Positions 23,035 through 32,215 of a DNA stretch of 64,000 nucleotides are shown one piece after another; positions within the stretch are counted from its first letter, which is position 1; every line of letters starts with the position of its first letter. Origin of the DNA: Gaiellasilicea sp963850995 (GTDB lineage Bacteria; Actinomycetota; Thermoleophilia; Gaiellales; Gaiellaceae); the NCBI GenBank assembly GCA_963850995.1, contig CAWKNQ010000015.1, positions 1-64,000 of the forward strand, written 5' to 3'. Below the pieces are notes generated by a model, which saw nothing but the letters and a program-made list of their open reading frames with translations, did no database searches and was not told the origin of the DNA. Made by a program: the position numbers and the translations under genes.

Positions 23035-23838
23035 GTGGAGGGCTTCCTCGAGCGGTCAGTCGGTCGAACCTGGTACCGGGTGACCGGCGAGGATGGTCGG
23101 ACGCCGATCGTGTGCCTCCACGGCGGACCGGGCTCGACACACAACTACTTCCGACCGCTCGAGCGGCTCGCGGACGAGCGGCCCGTCGTGTTCTACGACC
23201 AGCTCGGCTGCGGGCGCTCCGATCGGCCGGACGTCGAGTGGACACTCGCACTCTTCGCCGACGAGCTCCAGCAGCTGCGCGAGCACCTCGGGCTCGACGA
23301 GATCCACCTCCTCGGGACCTCGTGGGGAGGGATGCTCGCGCTCGAGCATGCGCTCGCGCAGCCTCGGTCGGTCCGCAGCCTCGTCCTCAGCTCGACACTC
23401 GCGAGCGCGGACGAGTGGGTCGTCGAGGCGAAGCGGCTCCGCGATGCCATCGAGGGCGACGACGACGAGGTGCTCGAGGAGTTCGAGCGCCGCCACTTCT
23501 TCCGCGGCGAGGACGCGCCGCTCGAGCTCGTCCGGATGCGCGAGGAGAAGAGCCGCGCGGTGTACGAGGCGATGTGGGGGCGGAACGAGTGGACGATGAC
23601 GGGCGCGCTCGCGGGCTGGGACGTCCGCCCGCGCCTCGCGGAGCTGAGGATGCCGACGTTGATTCTCCGCGGCGCCCACGACCTCTCGACCCCGGCGATC
23701 TCGAAGACGCTCATCGACGGCATCCCGCACGCCCGCGAGGTCGTCTTCGCCGAGAGCTCGCACACGCCGGTCCTGGAAGAGACCGAGCGCTACCTCGGCG
23801 TCGTCCGCGACTTCCTCTACGCCGTCGAAGCTCGCTAG
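23035..23838 (+). CDS. Proline iminopeptidase-like alpha/beta hydrolase
   Basis: 267 residues, GTG start. Motifs: oxyanion-hole VCLHGGPGSTHNYF, YDQLGCGRSDRP (the DQxGxGxS block of the prolyl aminopeptidase family), nucleophile elbow GTSWGGMLALEHA (Ser in GTSWGG), acid in LRGAHDLSTP and catalytic His in ESSHTPVLEE. The GGPG and DQLGCG blocks favour a proline iminopeptidase/tricorn-interacting-factor F1-like enzyme over an esterase. Cytoplasmic. Its end overlaps the convergent gene 23,835-24,251 by four bases. Confidence 0.87.
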   Translation: MEGFLERSVGRTWYRVTGEDGRTPIVCLHGGPGSTHNYFRPLERLADERPVVFYDQLGCGRSDRPDVEWTLALFADELQQLREHLGLDEIHLLGTSWGGMLALEHALAQPRSVRSLVLSSTLASADEWVVEAKRLRDAIEGDDDEVLEEFERRHFFRGEDAPLELVRMREEKSRAVYEAMWGRNEWTMTGALAGWDVRPRLAELRMPTLILRGAHDLSTPAISKTLIDGIPHAREVVFAESSHTPVLEETERYLGVVRDFLYAVEAR

Positions 23839-24251
23839 GACTCGAGTCTGTCCTGGCCGGCCGCTGGAGCAGTCGCGGCCTCAGCCGCCTCACCGAATTT
23901 CTCGACTACCCAGAACCGCTCAGTCTGCAGCACGACACTCTCCGCGTCGAGGAACACGTGCGCGTCGCCTGGAGAGACCGCGAAGCGCACAGGGCTCGCG
24001 CGAACGTCCGCGTACTCGGCGAGCGTCATCGGGATCTGCACCACGCACTCGCTGTTCGCGCACTCACATAGCCACTCGGGTACGGGCAATCTCGCCTCGT
24101 CCAGCCGCTCGTTCAGCACTCGCATCCGTTCGTTGATCGCACGAAAGAGCGCCTGATGGCGACCCGTGCGCCACGGCCGGTCACCGATCGGCTCAACCAC
24201 CGCAACCACCCTCCACGGCCTAGCCTTCTGGCTACGCGGCCTCCCGGGCAC
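23835..24251 (-). CDS. Conserved hypothetical actinobacterial protein with CxC...C motif
   Basis: 138 residues; GTG at 24251, but a start closer to LFRAINERMRVLNERL is possible. The conserved core has a helix (AINERMRVLNERL), then EWLCECANSECVVQIPMTL with three closely spaced cysteines, AEYADVRASPVRFAVSPGD, and a C-terminal ERFWVVEKFGEAA. This small family is common in Thermoleophilia and other actinobacteria, and its cysteines suggest a metal or redox site, but no function is assigned. A perfect palindrome ACACCG-AAA-CGGTGT covers the GTG start (24,250-24,264). Confidence 0.7.
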   Translation of the reverse strand: MPGRPRSQKARPWRVVAVVEPIGDRPWRTGRHQALFRAINERMRVLNERLDEARLPVPEWLCECANSECVVQIPMTLAEYADVRASPVRFAVSPGDAHVFLDAESVVLQTERFWVVEKFGEAAEAATAPAAGQDRLES

Positions 24252-24346
24252 ACCGAAACGGTGTTGACACGAAGGGGAGTACTAGAGCGGTCGCGCCTGA
24301 ACACACATGGTATCGCCGTTGCGGCGCGCTGATGGTGCCCAGATGT

Positions 24347-24862
24347 TTAGCCGCCGCGCGCCATCTGATCGATACACACCGCGGCGGCGACAATCAGCGC
24401 GTCGTCCTGCCCGGGCGCGACCTCGATTCCGTACGTGTCGCGGACCCGGAACCAGCGTTTCGAGACCTCGGCCACCTTCTCGCCGTCGCGCTCGATCTTG
24501 AACTCGTGGTCGACGATGTTGCCCTTGGCTTCGAGGTCCTTGTCGCCCTCGACTTCGATCGAGTAGCGGTCGCGAAGGGGAGTGACGAGCGCCTTCTTGA
24601 TCTTCGCAACCGTCTTGCCTCCGCGCTCGACCTCCATCGTGTCGCGTACGCGGAGCTTCTTCTCCTGGATTGTGTACAGCTCTTCTCCCGCCGGGCTCTC
24701 GAGAACCAGTGTGTCGCGGACTCGCAGCGCCTTGCCATTCACCTTGAACGCTCGCTCGCCGCCTCCGGTCTCAACCCAGAAGTCGTCGCCGATCGCGAAC
24801 ATCTTCTCGCGCATCTGGTACTGCGTTCCTCCGGAGCTCCCTCGATTACGGCGCAGTGGCAT
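24347..24862 (-). CDS. LURP-one-related (YxjI/tubby-fold) protein
   Basis: 171 residues, ATG with AAGGAG upstream. Begins with a basic, glycine-rich stretch and YQMREKMFAIGDDFWV, then repeating beta-hairpin strands (ALRVRDTLVLES, KLRVRDTMEVER, RYSIEVEGDKDL, RWFRVRDTYGIEV) that form the tubby-like barrel of LURP-one proteins, and a C-terminal hydrophobic helix DALIVAAAVCIDQMA. Related to membrane-tethered scramblase-like folds; bacterial members are uncharacterised. Monocistronic as far as visible. Confidence 0.8.
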   Translation of the reverse strand: MPLRRNRGSSGGTQYQMREKMFAIGDDFWVETGGGERAFKVNGKALRVRDTLVLESPAGEELYTIQEKKLRVRDTMEVERGGKTVAKIKKALVTPLRDRYSIEVEGDKDLEAKGNIVDHEFKIERDGEKVAEVSKRWFRVRDTYGIEVAPGQDDALIVAAAVCIDQMARGG

Positions 24863-25057
24863 CGCGCTTCTCCTTCCTCATGGCGGGGTGTCCGGGCCAA
24901 GGCTAGAGGCGTCGACGGCCCGGCGGACGAGGTTGACGCTGAATCACGCGGCTTCGAGCAGACATCGAAGCGCCGTCGTCGGAAGCACGCTGAGATCGAC
25001 AAGCGGTCTCCGGGGTGCGATTAGTAAGAAGCCACAACCCCGCCGGCAGATAATCCC

Positions 25058-25297
25058 GTGATGGAGATCGTTCTCGCGCTCGCCGCGACCGCGGCGATCG
25101 GCTGGTGGCTCGGCCGGCGTCGGCGGCGTCGCCGCGAACCGGTCGAGGAGCTCGGCGGCTTCCTCGCCGGCGGCGTGCCGGTAGCGCTTTCGCAGCGCGA
25201 CGAGGAGCTCGACCTCGAGGAGGGCGCGCTCGATCCTGGCGAGGCCGAGGGCGACCCCTTCTACTGGGACGAGGGCGCCGACGACGAGGTCGATTGA
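25058..25297 (+). CDS. Small membrane-anchored acidic protein
   Basis: 79 residues with GTG at 25058 or ATG one codon later. One N-terminal membrane segment (IVLALAATAAIGWWLG), a strongly basic stop-transfer stretch (RRRRRRR), and a very acidic C-terminal half (RDEELDLEEGALDPGEAEG ending DDEVD). The charge pattern implies a cytoplasmic acidic tail. No family recognised. Confidence 0.6.
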   Translation: MMEIVLALAATAAIGWWLGRRRRRRREPVEELGGFLAGGVPVALSQRDEELDLEEGALDPGEAEGDPFYWDEGADDEVD

Positions 25298-25322
25298 GCC
25301 GACGCGACGCGCACTCGTCGGC

Positions 25323-25448
25323 TCATGTGCCGAGGAAGATCAGCAGCAGCACTCCGAAGAAGATCACGGCCATCCAGAACACCACGCGCACCGCCAGCCA
25401 GAGCACCGCAAAGATCAGCCCGAGCACAGCCACGACGAAGCCGAGCAC
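25323..25448 (-). CDS. 41-residue hydrophobic microprotein
   Basis: GTG start at 25448, stop 25323-25325, with an in-frame stop four codons upstream. The product is nearly all hydrophobic: LGFVVAVLGLIFAVLWLAV then VFWMAVIFFGVLLLIFLGT, i.e. two closely spaced membrane segments or one long hairpin. Convergent with the preceding small gene. Hydrophobic regularity and absence of charged residues argue that it is a real membrane peptide, but it has no recognised family. Confidence 0.45.
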   Translation of the reverse strand: MLGFVVAVLGLIFAVLWLAVRVVFWMAVIFFGVLLLIFLGT

Positions 25449-25541
25449 GTCGTGAGCTTATCCATCGCCTGTGGCGGTGTTTGCAGCTCCTAGTCCTTCG
25501 TATCACTAGGCAACCGCCGAGAGACCGCTTACGGTCAGCCG

Positions 25542-26210
25542 GTGCTGCGGCTGGTCCTGGGGTCTGTGATGCTCCTTGCTCTCGTCTTGGGCGTGACCGC
25601 CCATGCGCGGCCGTCGGCAGGTGCTCCCCCGTGCCCGCCGGCGTCGGCGGAGGTCACGAAGGGCGCGGCCGGCATCGTCGAGTACTCGCCCGGCCACGAG
25701 GACGGCGCGCCGCTGCACGGCACTTCGCTGACCTTTCCGCAGCGCTTCTACCGGCTGAATGCCGCCGTCGAGCTCCGCTTCCGGGGGAACACGATCTGGG
25801 CGTCCAAGGGATCGATCCTCAAGCTCAACTGCTACCGGACCTCCCGCACCGGCCGACCGCTGCCCGCCGTGAACCTCCTGCGCGGGTCGCTGAAGGTCAA
25901 GTCCCCGGGAGACCATCCGGCCGGCGTCATGACCGAGGAGGGGCTCTTCGACCCCCGCCTGCCCGGCGAGCTGGTCTACACGATGACACGCGTCCTCACG
26001 AAGCCCGGTGAGGTGACGATGCCACAGCTCATCAGCTGGTTCGCGTCCTTCCCCGACCAGCCGAAGGGCACGACCACGGTGGCTTCCGCCAAGACGGTCG
26101 GCGTGACGCCTTACGTCGGCGAGAAACCCGGCACCTGTCGCTATGTCCACGGCGCCCGGCTGACGACGACGAAGCACTACGGCGTCGGCTCGGCGACCTA
26201 CCGACCGTAG
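25542..26210 (+). CDS. Secreted protein of unknown function
   Basis: 222 residues from GTG 25542. N-terminal signal peptide (MLRLVLGSVMLLALVLGVTA with likely cleavage after AHA). The mature protein has a few cysteines (CPPASAEV, LNCYRTS, GTCRYVHG) that could form disulfides and a FPQRFYRLNAAVELRFRGNT segment. No domain recognised. Convergent with the membrane gene at 26,218. Confidence 0.65.
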   Translation: MLRLVLGSVMLLALVLGVTAHARPSAGAPPCPPASAEVTKGAAGIVEYSPGHEDGAPLHGTSLTFPQRFYRLNAAVELRFRGNTIWASKGSILKLNCYRTSRTGRPLPAVNLLRGSLKVKSPGDHPAGVMTEEGLFDPRLPGELVYTMTRVLTKPGEVTMPQLISWFASFPDQPKGTTTVASAKTVGVTPYVGEKPGTCRYVHGARLTTTKHYGVGSATYRP

Positions 26211-26217
26211 CTCGCGA

Positions 26218-26523
26218 CTAGCCGAGCAGCAGAAGAACAGCCACGACGTGGCCGGCGAGGCACGCGCCGTAGACGCCGAGCGCGAGCAGAGCGGCCCGGC
26301 CGTGTCGGCGGATCGCGGTGAAGGCGACTACCACGGCCAGGCCCGCGACGAGCGCACCGATCCCGTTCAACGCGATCAGCACGACGTCCAGGATCGGCTG
26401 CTCGAACAGAAGCGCGTAGACGATGCTCAGGGCGGAGAGCAGGCCGAGCCGGACGCCGTCCTTCCGGAGCTTCGCCGGGCCGAGCGTGTCGCTGATCTGG
26501 CCGGACGGGACGAGCGGCGCCAT
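26218..26523 (-). CDS. Small integral membrane protein
   Basis: 101 residues, ATG start. Three hydrophobic segments (GLLSALSIVYALLF, VVLIALNGIGALVAGLAVVVAF, LLALGVYGACLAGHVVAVLLL) separated by short basic loops. No signature motif. Faces the secreted-protein gene at 25,542-26,210 with seven bases between stops. Confidence 0.65.
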   Translation of the reverse strand: MAPLVPSGQISDTLGPAKLRKDGVRLGLLSALSIVYALLFEQPILDVVLIALNGIGALVAGLAVVVAFTAIRRHGRAALLALGVYGACLAGHVVAVLLLLG

Positions 26524-26620
26524 GCCGCAACCCTAAGCGACGTCCAGCCGCCCGGCGGCGAGGTGGATCCCCCAGACGGGTCATGGATGCCCGCGACGGG
26601 GCGACTACGGTCCGCAGCCG

Positions 26621-26953
26621 ATGCGGAAGCTACTCCTGATCATGGTGAACGTCGTCGCTCTGGCCGTTCTGGCCGCCGAGGCGTATGACGCTGCCGCTGC
26701 CACGAACTTCAAGACGAAGAACGCGGCGTACCAGTCGGCCCGCGCCTGCCTGATGCAGCACGGGGCAACGCAGGTCGGGCGGCGCGGTGACGGCGGCGGC
26801 TTCGTCTTCTTCAACGGGCTGCGCATGGACTGGACGTACAAGACCACCAACGGGCTCGTGAGCGGCGTCACCTACGTCGCGTCTCCGGCCACGGGCTTCC
26901 GAGCCCTAGCGCAGCGCAAGCTGTTCGTCGCCTGCGTCACCAAGGGCATCTGA
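26621..26953 (+). CDS. Small secreted protein
   Basis: 110 residues from ATG 26621. Signal peptide MRKLLLIMVNVVALAVLAAEA, then a compact mature domain with two cysteines (RACLMQHGA and FVACVTKG) likely forming a disulfide, and aromatic strand-like segments (GFVFFNGLRMDWTYKTT, GVTYVASPATGF). Function unknown. Confidence 0.65.
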   Translation: MRKLLLIMVNVVALAVLAAEAYDAAAATNFKTKNAAYQSARACLMQHGATQVGRRGDGGGFVFFNGLRMDWTYKTTNGLVSGVTYVASPATGFRALAQRKLFVACVTKGI

Positions 26954-27008
26954 GTCCTCGCCGCGCTGCGCAAAAACGAGCATCGGCGCGACGGATAACA
27001 GCGGGCGT

Positions 27009-27212
27009 TTAGTCCGGGAGCGCGATCACATCGCCGCGAGGTCGCGCGACCAGATCGCGGTTGCTCTGCAGGAGCTCGCGAGCGTCTGGGACTTCGATCT
27101 GCTTGCTCGCGGCGCGGCGATTCGAGCTCTCGACCGAGCGGGCGAGCCGCACGAGGGGCTCTGCGAGGCCGAGGCGGGACATGAGCGTGAAACGAATCAT
27201 CCCCGGAAGCAT
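27009..27212 (-). CDS. Doubtful small protein
   Basis: 67 residues, ATG at 27212 with a weak GAGGG upstream. The sequence is basic and helical without recognisable motifs. Listed because it occupies an otherwise empty 300-bp interval between the secreted protein and the exchanger and has a plausible start. It could equally be chance. Confidence 0.3.
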   Translation of the reverse strand: MLPGMIRFTLMSRLGLAEPLVRLARSVESSNRRAASKQIEVPDARELLQSNRDLVARPRGDVIALPD

Positions 27213-27262
27213 CGACTTCCCTCACCTCGCCCGCTAGGACCCAACTGGGTCTATTCGTGGAA

Positions 27263-28357
27263 TCACGGCCTGAAGGCCAGGAACAGGAAGGCGGCGAAGA
27301 GCACGAGGTGCACGCCCCCTTCCTGCACGGTCGCACGGCCGGGGAGGACGGTGAGCGCACCGACGACCGCCGTGAGGGCAAGGAGGACGATCTGGGTGCC
27401 GCCGAGGCCGAGCACCAGCGGCCCCTCCAGCCAGATCGTGGCGACCGCGATCACCGGGATGGTGAGGCCGATGCTGGCCATCGCCGAGCCGAGGGCGAGG
27501 TTGAAGCTCGTCTGCACGTGTCCGCGGCGGGCGTTGCGAACCGCCGCGAGGGTCTCCGGGAGCAGGACGAGCAGAGCGATCACCACTCCGACCGCGGACA
27601 GCGGAGCGTCGACGGCCTCGACCGCATCCTCGATTGCCGGCGACTCCACCTTCGCCAGCCCCACGACCGCGACCAGAGTCACGGTCAGAAGGCCCAGGCT
27701 CGCCAGCGCCTCGCGGTCGGACGGCGGCGCGGCGTGCTCGTCGCTGCCGGCCGTGTCCCCGGTGCTCGGCGGGAGGAAATAGTCGCGGTGGCGCACCGTC
27801 TGGACGAGCACGAAGAGGCCGTAGAGCGCCAGGGAAGCCACAGCCGCAAACGCGAGCTGGGCGGGGGAGAAGTCGGGGCCCGGCGTGCTCGTCGTGAACC
27901 TGGGCAGCACGAGGGTCAACGTCGTGAGTGTCAAGACGGTCGCGAGTGCCGTCGCCGTGCCCTCGGCGTTGAACGACGCGACGCGCCGACGGAGCGCACC
28001 CACCAGCACGCAGAGGCCGAGGATGCCGTTGACCGTGATCATCACCGCCGCAAAGACCGTGTCGCGCGCGAGGGCCGACGTCTCCGGGCCGCCGGAAACC
28101 ATCAGGGTCACGATCAGCGCCACTTCGATGACGGTCACGGCGACGGCGAGGATGAGCGCGCCGAACGGCTCGCCGACGCGGTGCGCGACCACCTCGGCGT
28201 GGTGCACCGCCGCAAGGACTGCGCCCGCCAAGAGCACGGCCAACAGCGCCAAGACGAGGTGCGCCGGCTTGCTCCCCCACGTGACGGCGAGGGCGACCAG
28301 GGCAAGCGCGGGCATGAAGACCTGCCAGTGCAGCAGCATCCGCAACCTGTTCTCCAT
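27263..28357 (-). CDS. Calcium/proton (cation) antiporter, ChaA/CaX family
   Basis: 364 residues from ATG 28357 (MENRLRMLLHWQ); the frame stays open for 13 more codons upstream. About eleven membrane segments with the two inverted alpha repeats of CaCA exchangers: GEPFGALILAVAVTVIEVAL in the first half and HVQTSFNLALGSAMASIGLT in the second, each carrying the ion-coordinating glutamate/asparagine region. Between the halves is an acidic cytoplasmic loop (TGDTAGSDEHAAPPSDREAL). Exports Ca2+ or Na+/K+ in exchange for protons. The ChaA-type GEPFG block supports that subfamily. Confidence 0.88.
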   Translation of the reverse strand: MENRLRMLLHWQVFMPALALVALAVTWGSKPAHLVLALLAVLLAGAVLAAVHHAEVVAHRVGEPFGALILAVAVTVIEVALIVTLMVSGGPETSALARDTVFAAVMITVNGILGLCVLVGALRRRVASFNAEGTATALATVLTLTTLTLVLPRFTTSTPGPDFSPAQLAFAAVASLALYGLFVLVQTVRHRDYFLPPSTGDTAGSDEHAAPPSDREALASLGLLTVTLVAVVGLAKVESPAIEDAVEAVDAPLSAVGVVIALLVLLPETLAAVRNARRGHVQTSFNLALGSAMASIGLTIPVIAVATIWLEGPLVLGLGGTQIVLLALTAVVGALTVLPGRATVQEGGVHLVLFAAFLFLAFRP

Positions 28358-28509
28358 CCCCGAGAGCCTGCACGCTGCCGAGCGAAGAGGGCGCAATAAC
28401 TGAAGCCGCCGCCCGGCGGCCTAGCGAAGCCGCGAGCTCTCGGCTCCTGGAGGCTCGTGGTCGCGTCGACTCCGAGCCGCGAGGCGCAACAACGGCCTCC
28501 CTCAACCGG

Positions 28510-28998
28510 GTGATTGAAGTCAAGCGCAGCACGACTAAGACGAGAGCGTGCCGCGCTCACCTGATCACCCTCGCTGCGCTTGCGCTTCTCTGCGCCGCGT
28601 CCGCTCCGGCTGCCCCTCTCGATCACTCGATGGTGATCAGGCTCAAGTCTGTGACTCTCTCGGTATCCGTCAAGGAAAAGCCTCCGAAAGGCGTGAGCAA
28701 GGGCGACGTCTACCGCGCACGAACACGCTTGCTCAACATCGTCCCTCAGTTCGGCAAGGGCGCCGGTGTGGCAGTCGGCAGCGACTATTCGATCCTCACC
28801 GTCACGAGTTCGACCACCGCAGTCGTGAGTGGCGTGGCCTCCCTTCCCGGCGGAACCCTGAAGCTCAAAGGTGCGGGCCGTCTTGGATCTCACCACCCGA
28901 TTCCGGTCGTCGGCGGCACGGGCAGATTCTCGGGTGCGCGCGGCACGTTGGTCAGCCGCAGTGGCCAGCTCAACACATTCAGGCTCACGCTTCCCTAA
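28510..28998 (+). CDS. Secreted beta-barrel protein, dirigent/allene-oxide-cyclase-like
   Basis: 162 residues, GTG at 28510. Signal peptide with hydrophobic core LITLAALALLCAASAPAA. The C-terminal half contains GGTLKLKGAG, VVGGTGRFSGARGTLVSR and FRLTLP, the strand-turn pattern characteristic of the small eight-stranded AOC barrel fold also used by dirigent proteins. A related secreted protein with the same GTGAFAGAKG turn is at 48,330-48,821. Likely extracellular; ligand unknown. Confidence 0.68.
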   Translation: MIEVKRSTTKTRACRAHLITLAALALLCAASAPAAPLDHSMVIRLKSVTLSVSVKEKPPKGVSKGDVYRARTRLLNIVPQFGKGAGVAVGSDYSILTVTSSTTAVVSGVASLPGGTLKLKGAGRLGSHHPIPVVGGTGRFSGARGTLVSRSGQLNTFRLTLP

Positions 28999-29123
28999 CT
29001 CCGAACTGGACGCGGCCTCAGCTGCGTGCAGCCGAGGGCTGGCCCTAGCGACTCTGCACGCGCTCGGTCAAGCTGCTGAGGGCTGGTGCGACGCCGACAG
29101 GCGGCGCCTTCAGGGATCTGCGC

Positions 29124-29155
29124 GACACCTGATCCGCTTCCGCGGATCAGGTGTC
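29124..29155 (-). terminator. 14-bp perfect hairpin downstream of tRNA-Tyr
   Basis: GACACCTGATCCGC and its exact complement flank a four-base loop that reads GGAA (a GNRA tetraloop) on the minus strand. It lies 20 bp beyond the tRNA-Tyr 3' end on the tRNA's strand; the interval carries TTTTT. Likely a processing/termination structure, unusually long and perfect. Confidence 0.65.
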
Positions 29156-29174
29156 ATGCGACGGCTAAAAACAG

Positions 29175-29256
29175 TGCAGGGGGAAGGATTCGAACCTTCG
29201 TAGGCTGAGCCGGCGGGTTTACAGCCCGCTCCCTTTGGCCGCTCGGGCACCCCTGC
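29175..29256 (-). tRNA. tRNA-Tyr(GTA)
   Basis: Minus strand, 82 nt. Acceptor GCAGGGG/CCCCTGC with discriminator A, D-arm GCCCGAGCGGCCAAAGGGAGC, anticodon arm GCGGG-CTGTAAA-CCCGC with GTA, a long class II variable arm (CGGCTCAGCCTACG), and T-arm AAGG-TTCGAAT-CCTT. The long variable arm is expected for bacterial tRNA-Tyr. Confidence 0.95.
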
Positions 29257-29284
29257 GAGGCAAGCGCATTGTAGCCTCAGGCTC

Positions 29285-30386
29285 GTGGAGCGGTTCGACG
29301 CGATCGTCGTCGGGGCCGGGCCGGCCGGGTCGGCGACCGCGCTCCGGCTCGCCCGCGGCGGGGCGCGCGTCCTGCTCGCCGACAAGAAGCGCTTCCCGCG
29401 CGACAAGGCCTGCGGCGGCGGGCTCACCGGCCGCGCCGTGCGCGAGCTCCCGTGCGACGTCGCGCCCGTCGTCGAGGACGTCGTCCACCGCTTCGAGCTG
29501 CGGGTCGGTTACCGGAAGCGCTTCGAGCGCCGCAGCGACGCGCCGCTCGTCCTGATGACGAGGCGGCGGCGCCTCGACGCCTTCCTTGCCGAGCAGGCCG
29601 CGGCGGCCGGGGCTGACTTTCGCGACGGAGTCACGGCCGGAGGTTTAACTGTGGGACCGGACGGAGCCGAGGTGACGATCGGCGGCTCGCGCGCGGCCGC
29701 GCCGGTGCTCGTCGGCGCCGACGGCGCGAACGGCGTCGTCGCGCGCACGCTCGGCCTCGGCGGCGGGATCGAGTACGGCATCGCCCTCGAGGGGAACGGT
29801 CCGCTCGCGGCAGGGCAGCGCGGGCTCGCGACGGTCGAGGTCGGCGTCGTTCCCGGCGGCTACGGCTGGGTCTTCCCGAAGTCCGACCACGCGAACTACG
29901 GCGTCGGCGGCTGGTCGAGCGAGGGCCCGCGCATGCGCGAGCACCTGCGCCGGCTCTGTGCCGCGCACGGGGTCGACTCGGCGAAGCTCACCGACCTGCG
30001 CGGCACCCGGCTGCCGATGCGGCGAAGCGGGCCGGCGTCGGCGGGGCCGGTGCTGCTCGTCGGCGACGCGGCCGGCCTCGTCGACCCGCTCACCGGCGAC
30101 GGCATCTTCGAGGCGCTCGTGTCCGCGCGGCTCGCGAGCGAGGCGATCCTCGCGGGCGAGCACCACCGACTACGAGGAGCGGCTCGCGGCCGCCGTCGAA
30201 CGTCGCACCGCCTCCAGCTGGAAGGCGAAGCGCGTGCTCGACCGCCACCCGCGCCTCACCTTCGAGGTCGCGCGCCTGCCCTTCGTCTGGGGAGCCGTCT
30301 CGGGCGTGCTCGCCGGCGAGATCGAGAGCTCGCGCGACGTCCACGGCCTCGCGCGGCCGCCGCTCCGCCTGCTCGCGCGCCTCTAG
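29285..30386 (+). CDS. Geranylgeranyl reductase family flavoprotein, one extra base near the 3' end
   Basis: GTG start at 29285. FAD-binding N-terminus VVGAGPAGSATALRLARGGA, then the family-specific KKRFPRDKACGGGLTGRAV, the central VGADGANGVVARTLG and the GD motif LLVGDAAGLVDPLTGDGIFE. At 30164 one extra C shifts the frame; it resumes as DYEERLAAAVERRTASSWKA and ends at 30386. About 367 residues when joined. Family members reduce double bonds of isoprenoid chains (menaquinone, polyprenols, archaeal lipids) or hydroxylate related substrates. No isoprenoid genes adjoin it, so the substrate is open. Confidence 0.85.
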
Positions 30387-30406
30387 CCCAGCGGGTGGCG
30401 CGAGCT

Positions 30407-30448
30407 ACCCCTTTCGGGGGTACCGACCGCCCTTGCGAGTGACGATCC
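30407..30448 (+). promoter_or_regulatory. Pilus-locus promoter with ACCCC-N4-GGGGGT dyad (copy 1)
   Basis: Dyad ACCCC-TTTC-GGGGGT at 30,407-30,421, then 21 bases, then CGATC at 30,443; the PilX-like gene starts at 30,456. The same dyad with 20-21 bases to CGATA occurs before the genes at 36,863 and 37,226. Confidence 0.5.
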
Positions 30449-30455
30449 TGCACCC

Positions 30456-32164
30456 ATGCGGCTGAGAAGGATTTCGGCGCGCCTCCTTGGCGCGCGCACA
30501 CGTTTGGGCGACGAGTCCGGGATGGCGCTCGTGATGGCGCTCGGGATCATGCTCGTCCTGGTGATCGCGCTCACGACCGTGATCACCTTCACCGCCGCCG
30601 GCGCGCGCGACTCGCATCGCGTCAACGCCGGCCAGAAGGCGACCGCGCTCGCCGAGGCCGGCGTCAACAACGCGCTCGCCGTGCTGCACGCAGAACTATC
30701 CGCGGCGTCGTCGTCTACCCGGGCGATCCGAACCTGCTGCCGTCGCGGACGACCGACGTATCCCGAGCGGCACCGTCGACCTGGTCCGGCGTGCTCGAGG
30801 CCGCGCCGCCGGCCACGGTCTCGTGGGAGGACCAGTGGCGGATCACCGCCGTCGGCACGGTTCCGAACCCGACCGGGCCCGGCGCTGCGCCGGTCACGCG
30901 GACGACGACGGCGATCGTCCCGATCGTGATTCCGCCGACCGTCTCGGTCGACCCGGCACGAGCTCGCTGAACTGGATCTACGCCTTCAACGACGTCACGT
31001 TCGAGCAGTCGGTCACCGTCGCGCTCGCCGGTGTACGCGAACCGGGATCTCCACCTCGAGCACACGGCGACGATCGGCGAGACGATCCCGCGAGCGCACG
31101 TCAGCCGGTCGCGCCAGAACAAGGTCGCCGTCGGGCGCGACCTCTGCGCTCGACAACCCGCAGAACACAGATCGGCCACGTGCTCGAGACCGCGACCCGG
31201 CGAACAGCTCGACGAGCGTCTACGTCCAGGGCAACTGCTCGAGCAAGAACACGACCGCGCCAGCACCTCCCGTGCGCCTGGGGCAGCGGTCGACGACGTC
31301 TGCGGCGACCGCGACACGGCAACGGTCGATCCCGCCCGGCTTCATCACGCATCCCGAAGCTGACCTGCTGCGCGCCTTACCGCGGCTCGCATCTGCCGCC
31401 CGAGCCGGTCACGAGTCCGCCGACGCCGAGCGTGATGGGCTTCTGGTACCGGAACGCCTCGACTCGGGCCGAACTCGCTCTGCGCGACGTCGAGCGGCAC
31501 GCCGCCCAGGTTCGACAATCCGACCGGCGCCGACGGCCCGACAACTCGATCAACCAGAGCGCGACCGCCGCGCGACCGCCGTTCGACCTCACCGGCGCGC
31601 CGTACAGCTGCAAGACGGGTCAGGGCGAGCTGTCGTAGAACGCGCACGACGAAGAAGCTGACGATCAACGGCACGATCTTCATCGACGGCAGCGCGACGA
31701 GCACGGCCAACGACGCGACCTACGTCGGCCGGGGCGCGCTCATCCTCTCCGGCACGTTCGCGATGGACAACCACGACAAGCTCTGCGTGAAGCTGACCGA
31801 GCGGCGGCGACTGCGACACGACCGCGCCCTGGGATCCGAACGTGAGCGGCATGTTCATCTTCGCCGCCGGCGACTTCGCGACCGAGCTCGTCGAACCAGG
31901 CCGGCGACCGCGCGGCAACGGGATCGAGATCAAGAAGGGCGCAGTTCCAGGGCGGCCTCTTCGCCGGCAAGAACATCGACGCGACCGTCACCGGCACCGT
32001 CGTCCAGGGGCCGATGATCAGCGCCTACGGGAACGTCTCCGCCGGCCAGGGCGGCGAGCTCAGCTTCCCGGCGATCTCGTTCCCGACCTCCGGCGTCGAC
32101 CGGGTTCACCGGCCCGCTGCCCATGCCCAAGCTGCTCGCGCCGCGCGAGTTCGGCGGCGGCTGA
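30456..32164 (+). pseudogene. PilX-like pilus assembly protein, disrupted by many indels
   Basis: Begins intact: basic leader, DESG followed by MALVMALGIMLVLVIALT and ITFTAAGARDSHRVNAGQ, the N-terminal membrane helix of PilX/PulK-like pilus proteins. From about 30,695 on, the frame is broken repeatedly by one-base changes, yet protein-like segments continue in all three frames in order: WEDQWRITAVGTVPNP, LNWIYAFNDVTFEQSV, PSVMGFWYRNAST, GRGALILSGTFAMDNHDKLC, GMFIFAAGDFATELV, ISAYGNVSAGQGGELSFPAI and a terminal MPKLLAPREFGGG before TGA at 32,162. A gene of about 560 codons is implied. Either a poor consensus or genuine decay. Confidence 0.65.
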
Positions 32165-32215
32165 GATGCACCTCGACTCCCTCAAGCCGGCGAGCCGCCT
32201 GCCGAAAGGAACCGC

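Noticed and set aside
24250..24269. TTGACA-like box next to a palindrome (24,264-24,269)
   Set aside because: On the plus strand no gene follows and the -10 spacing is wrong, so I did not call a promoter; only the palindrome is noted with the adjacent gene.
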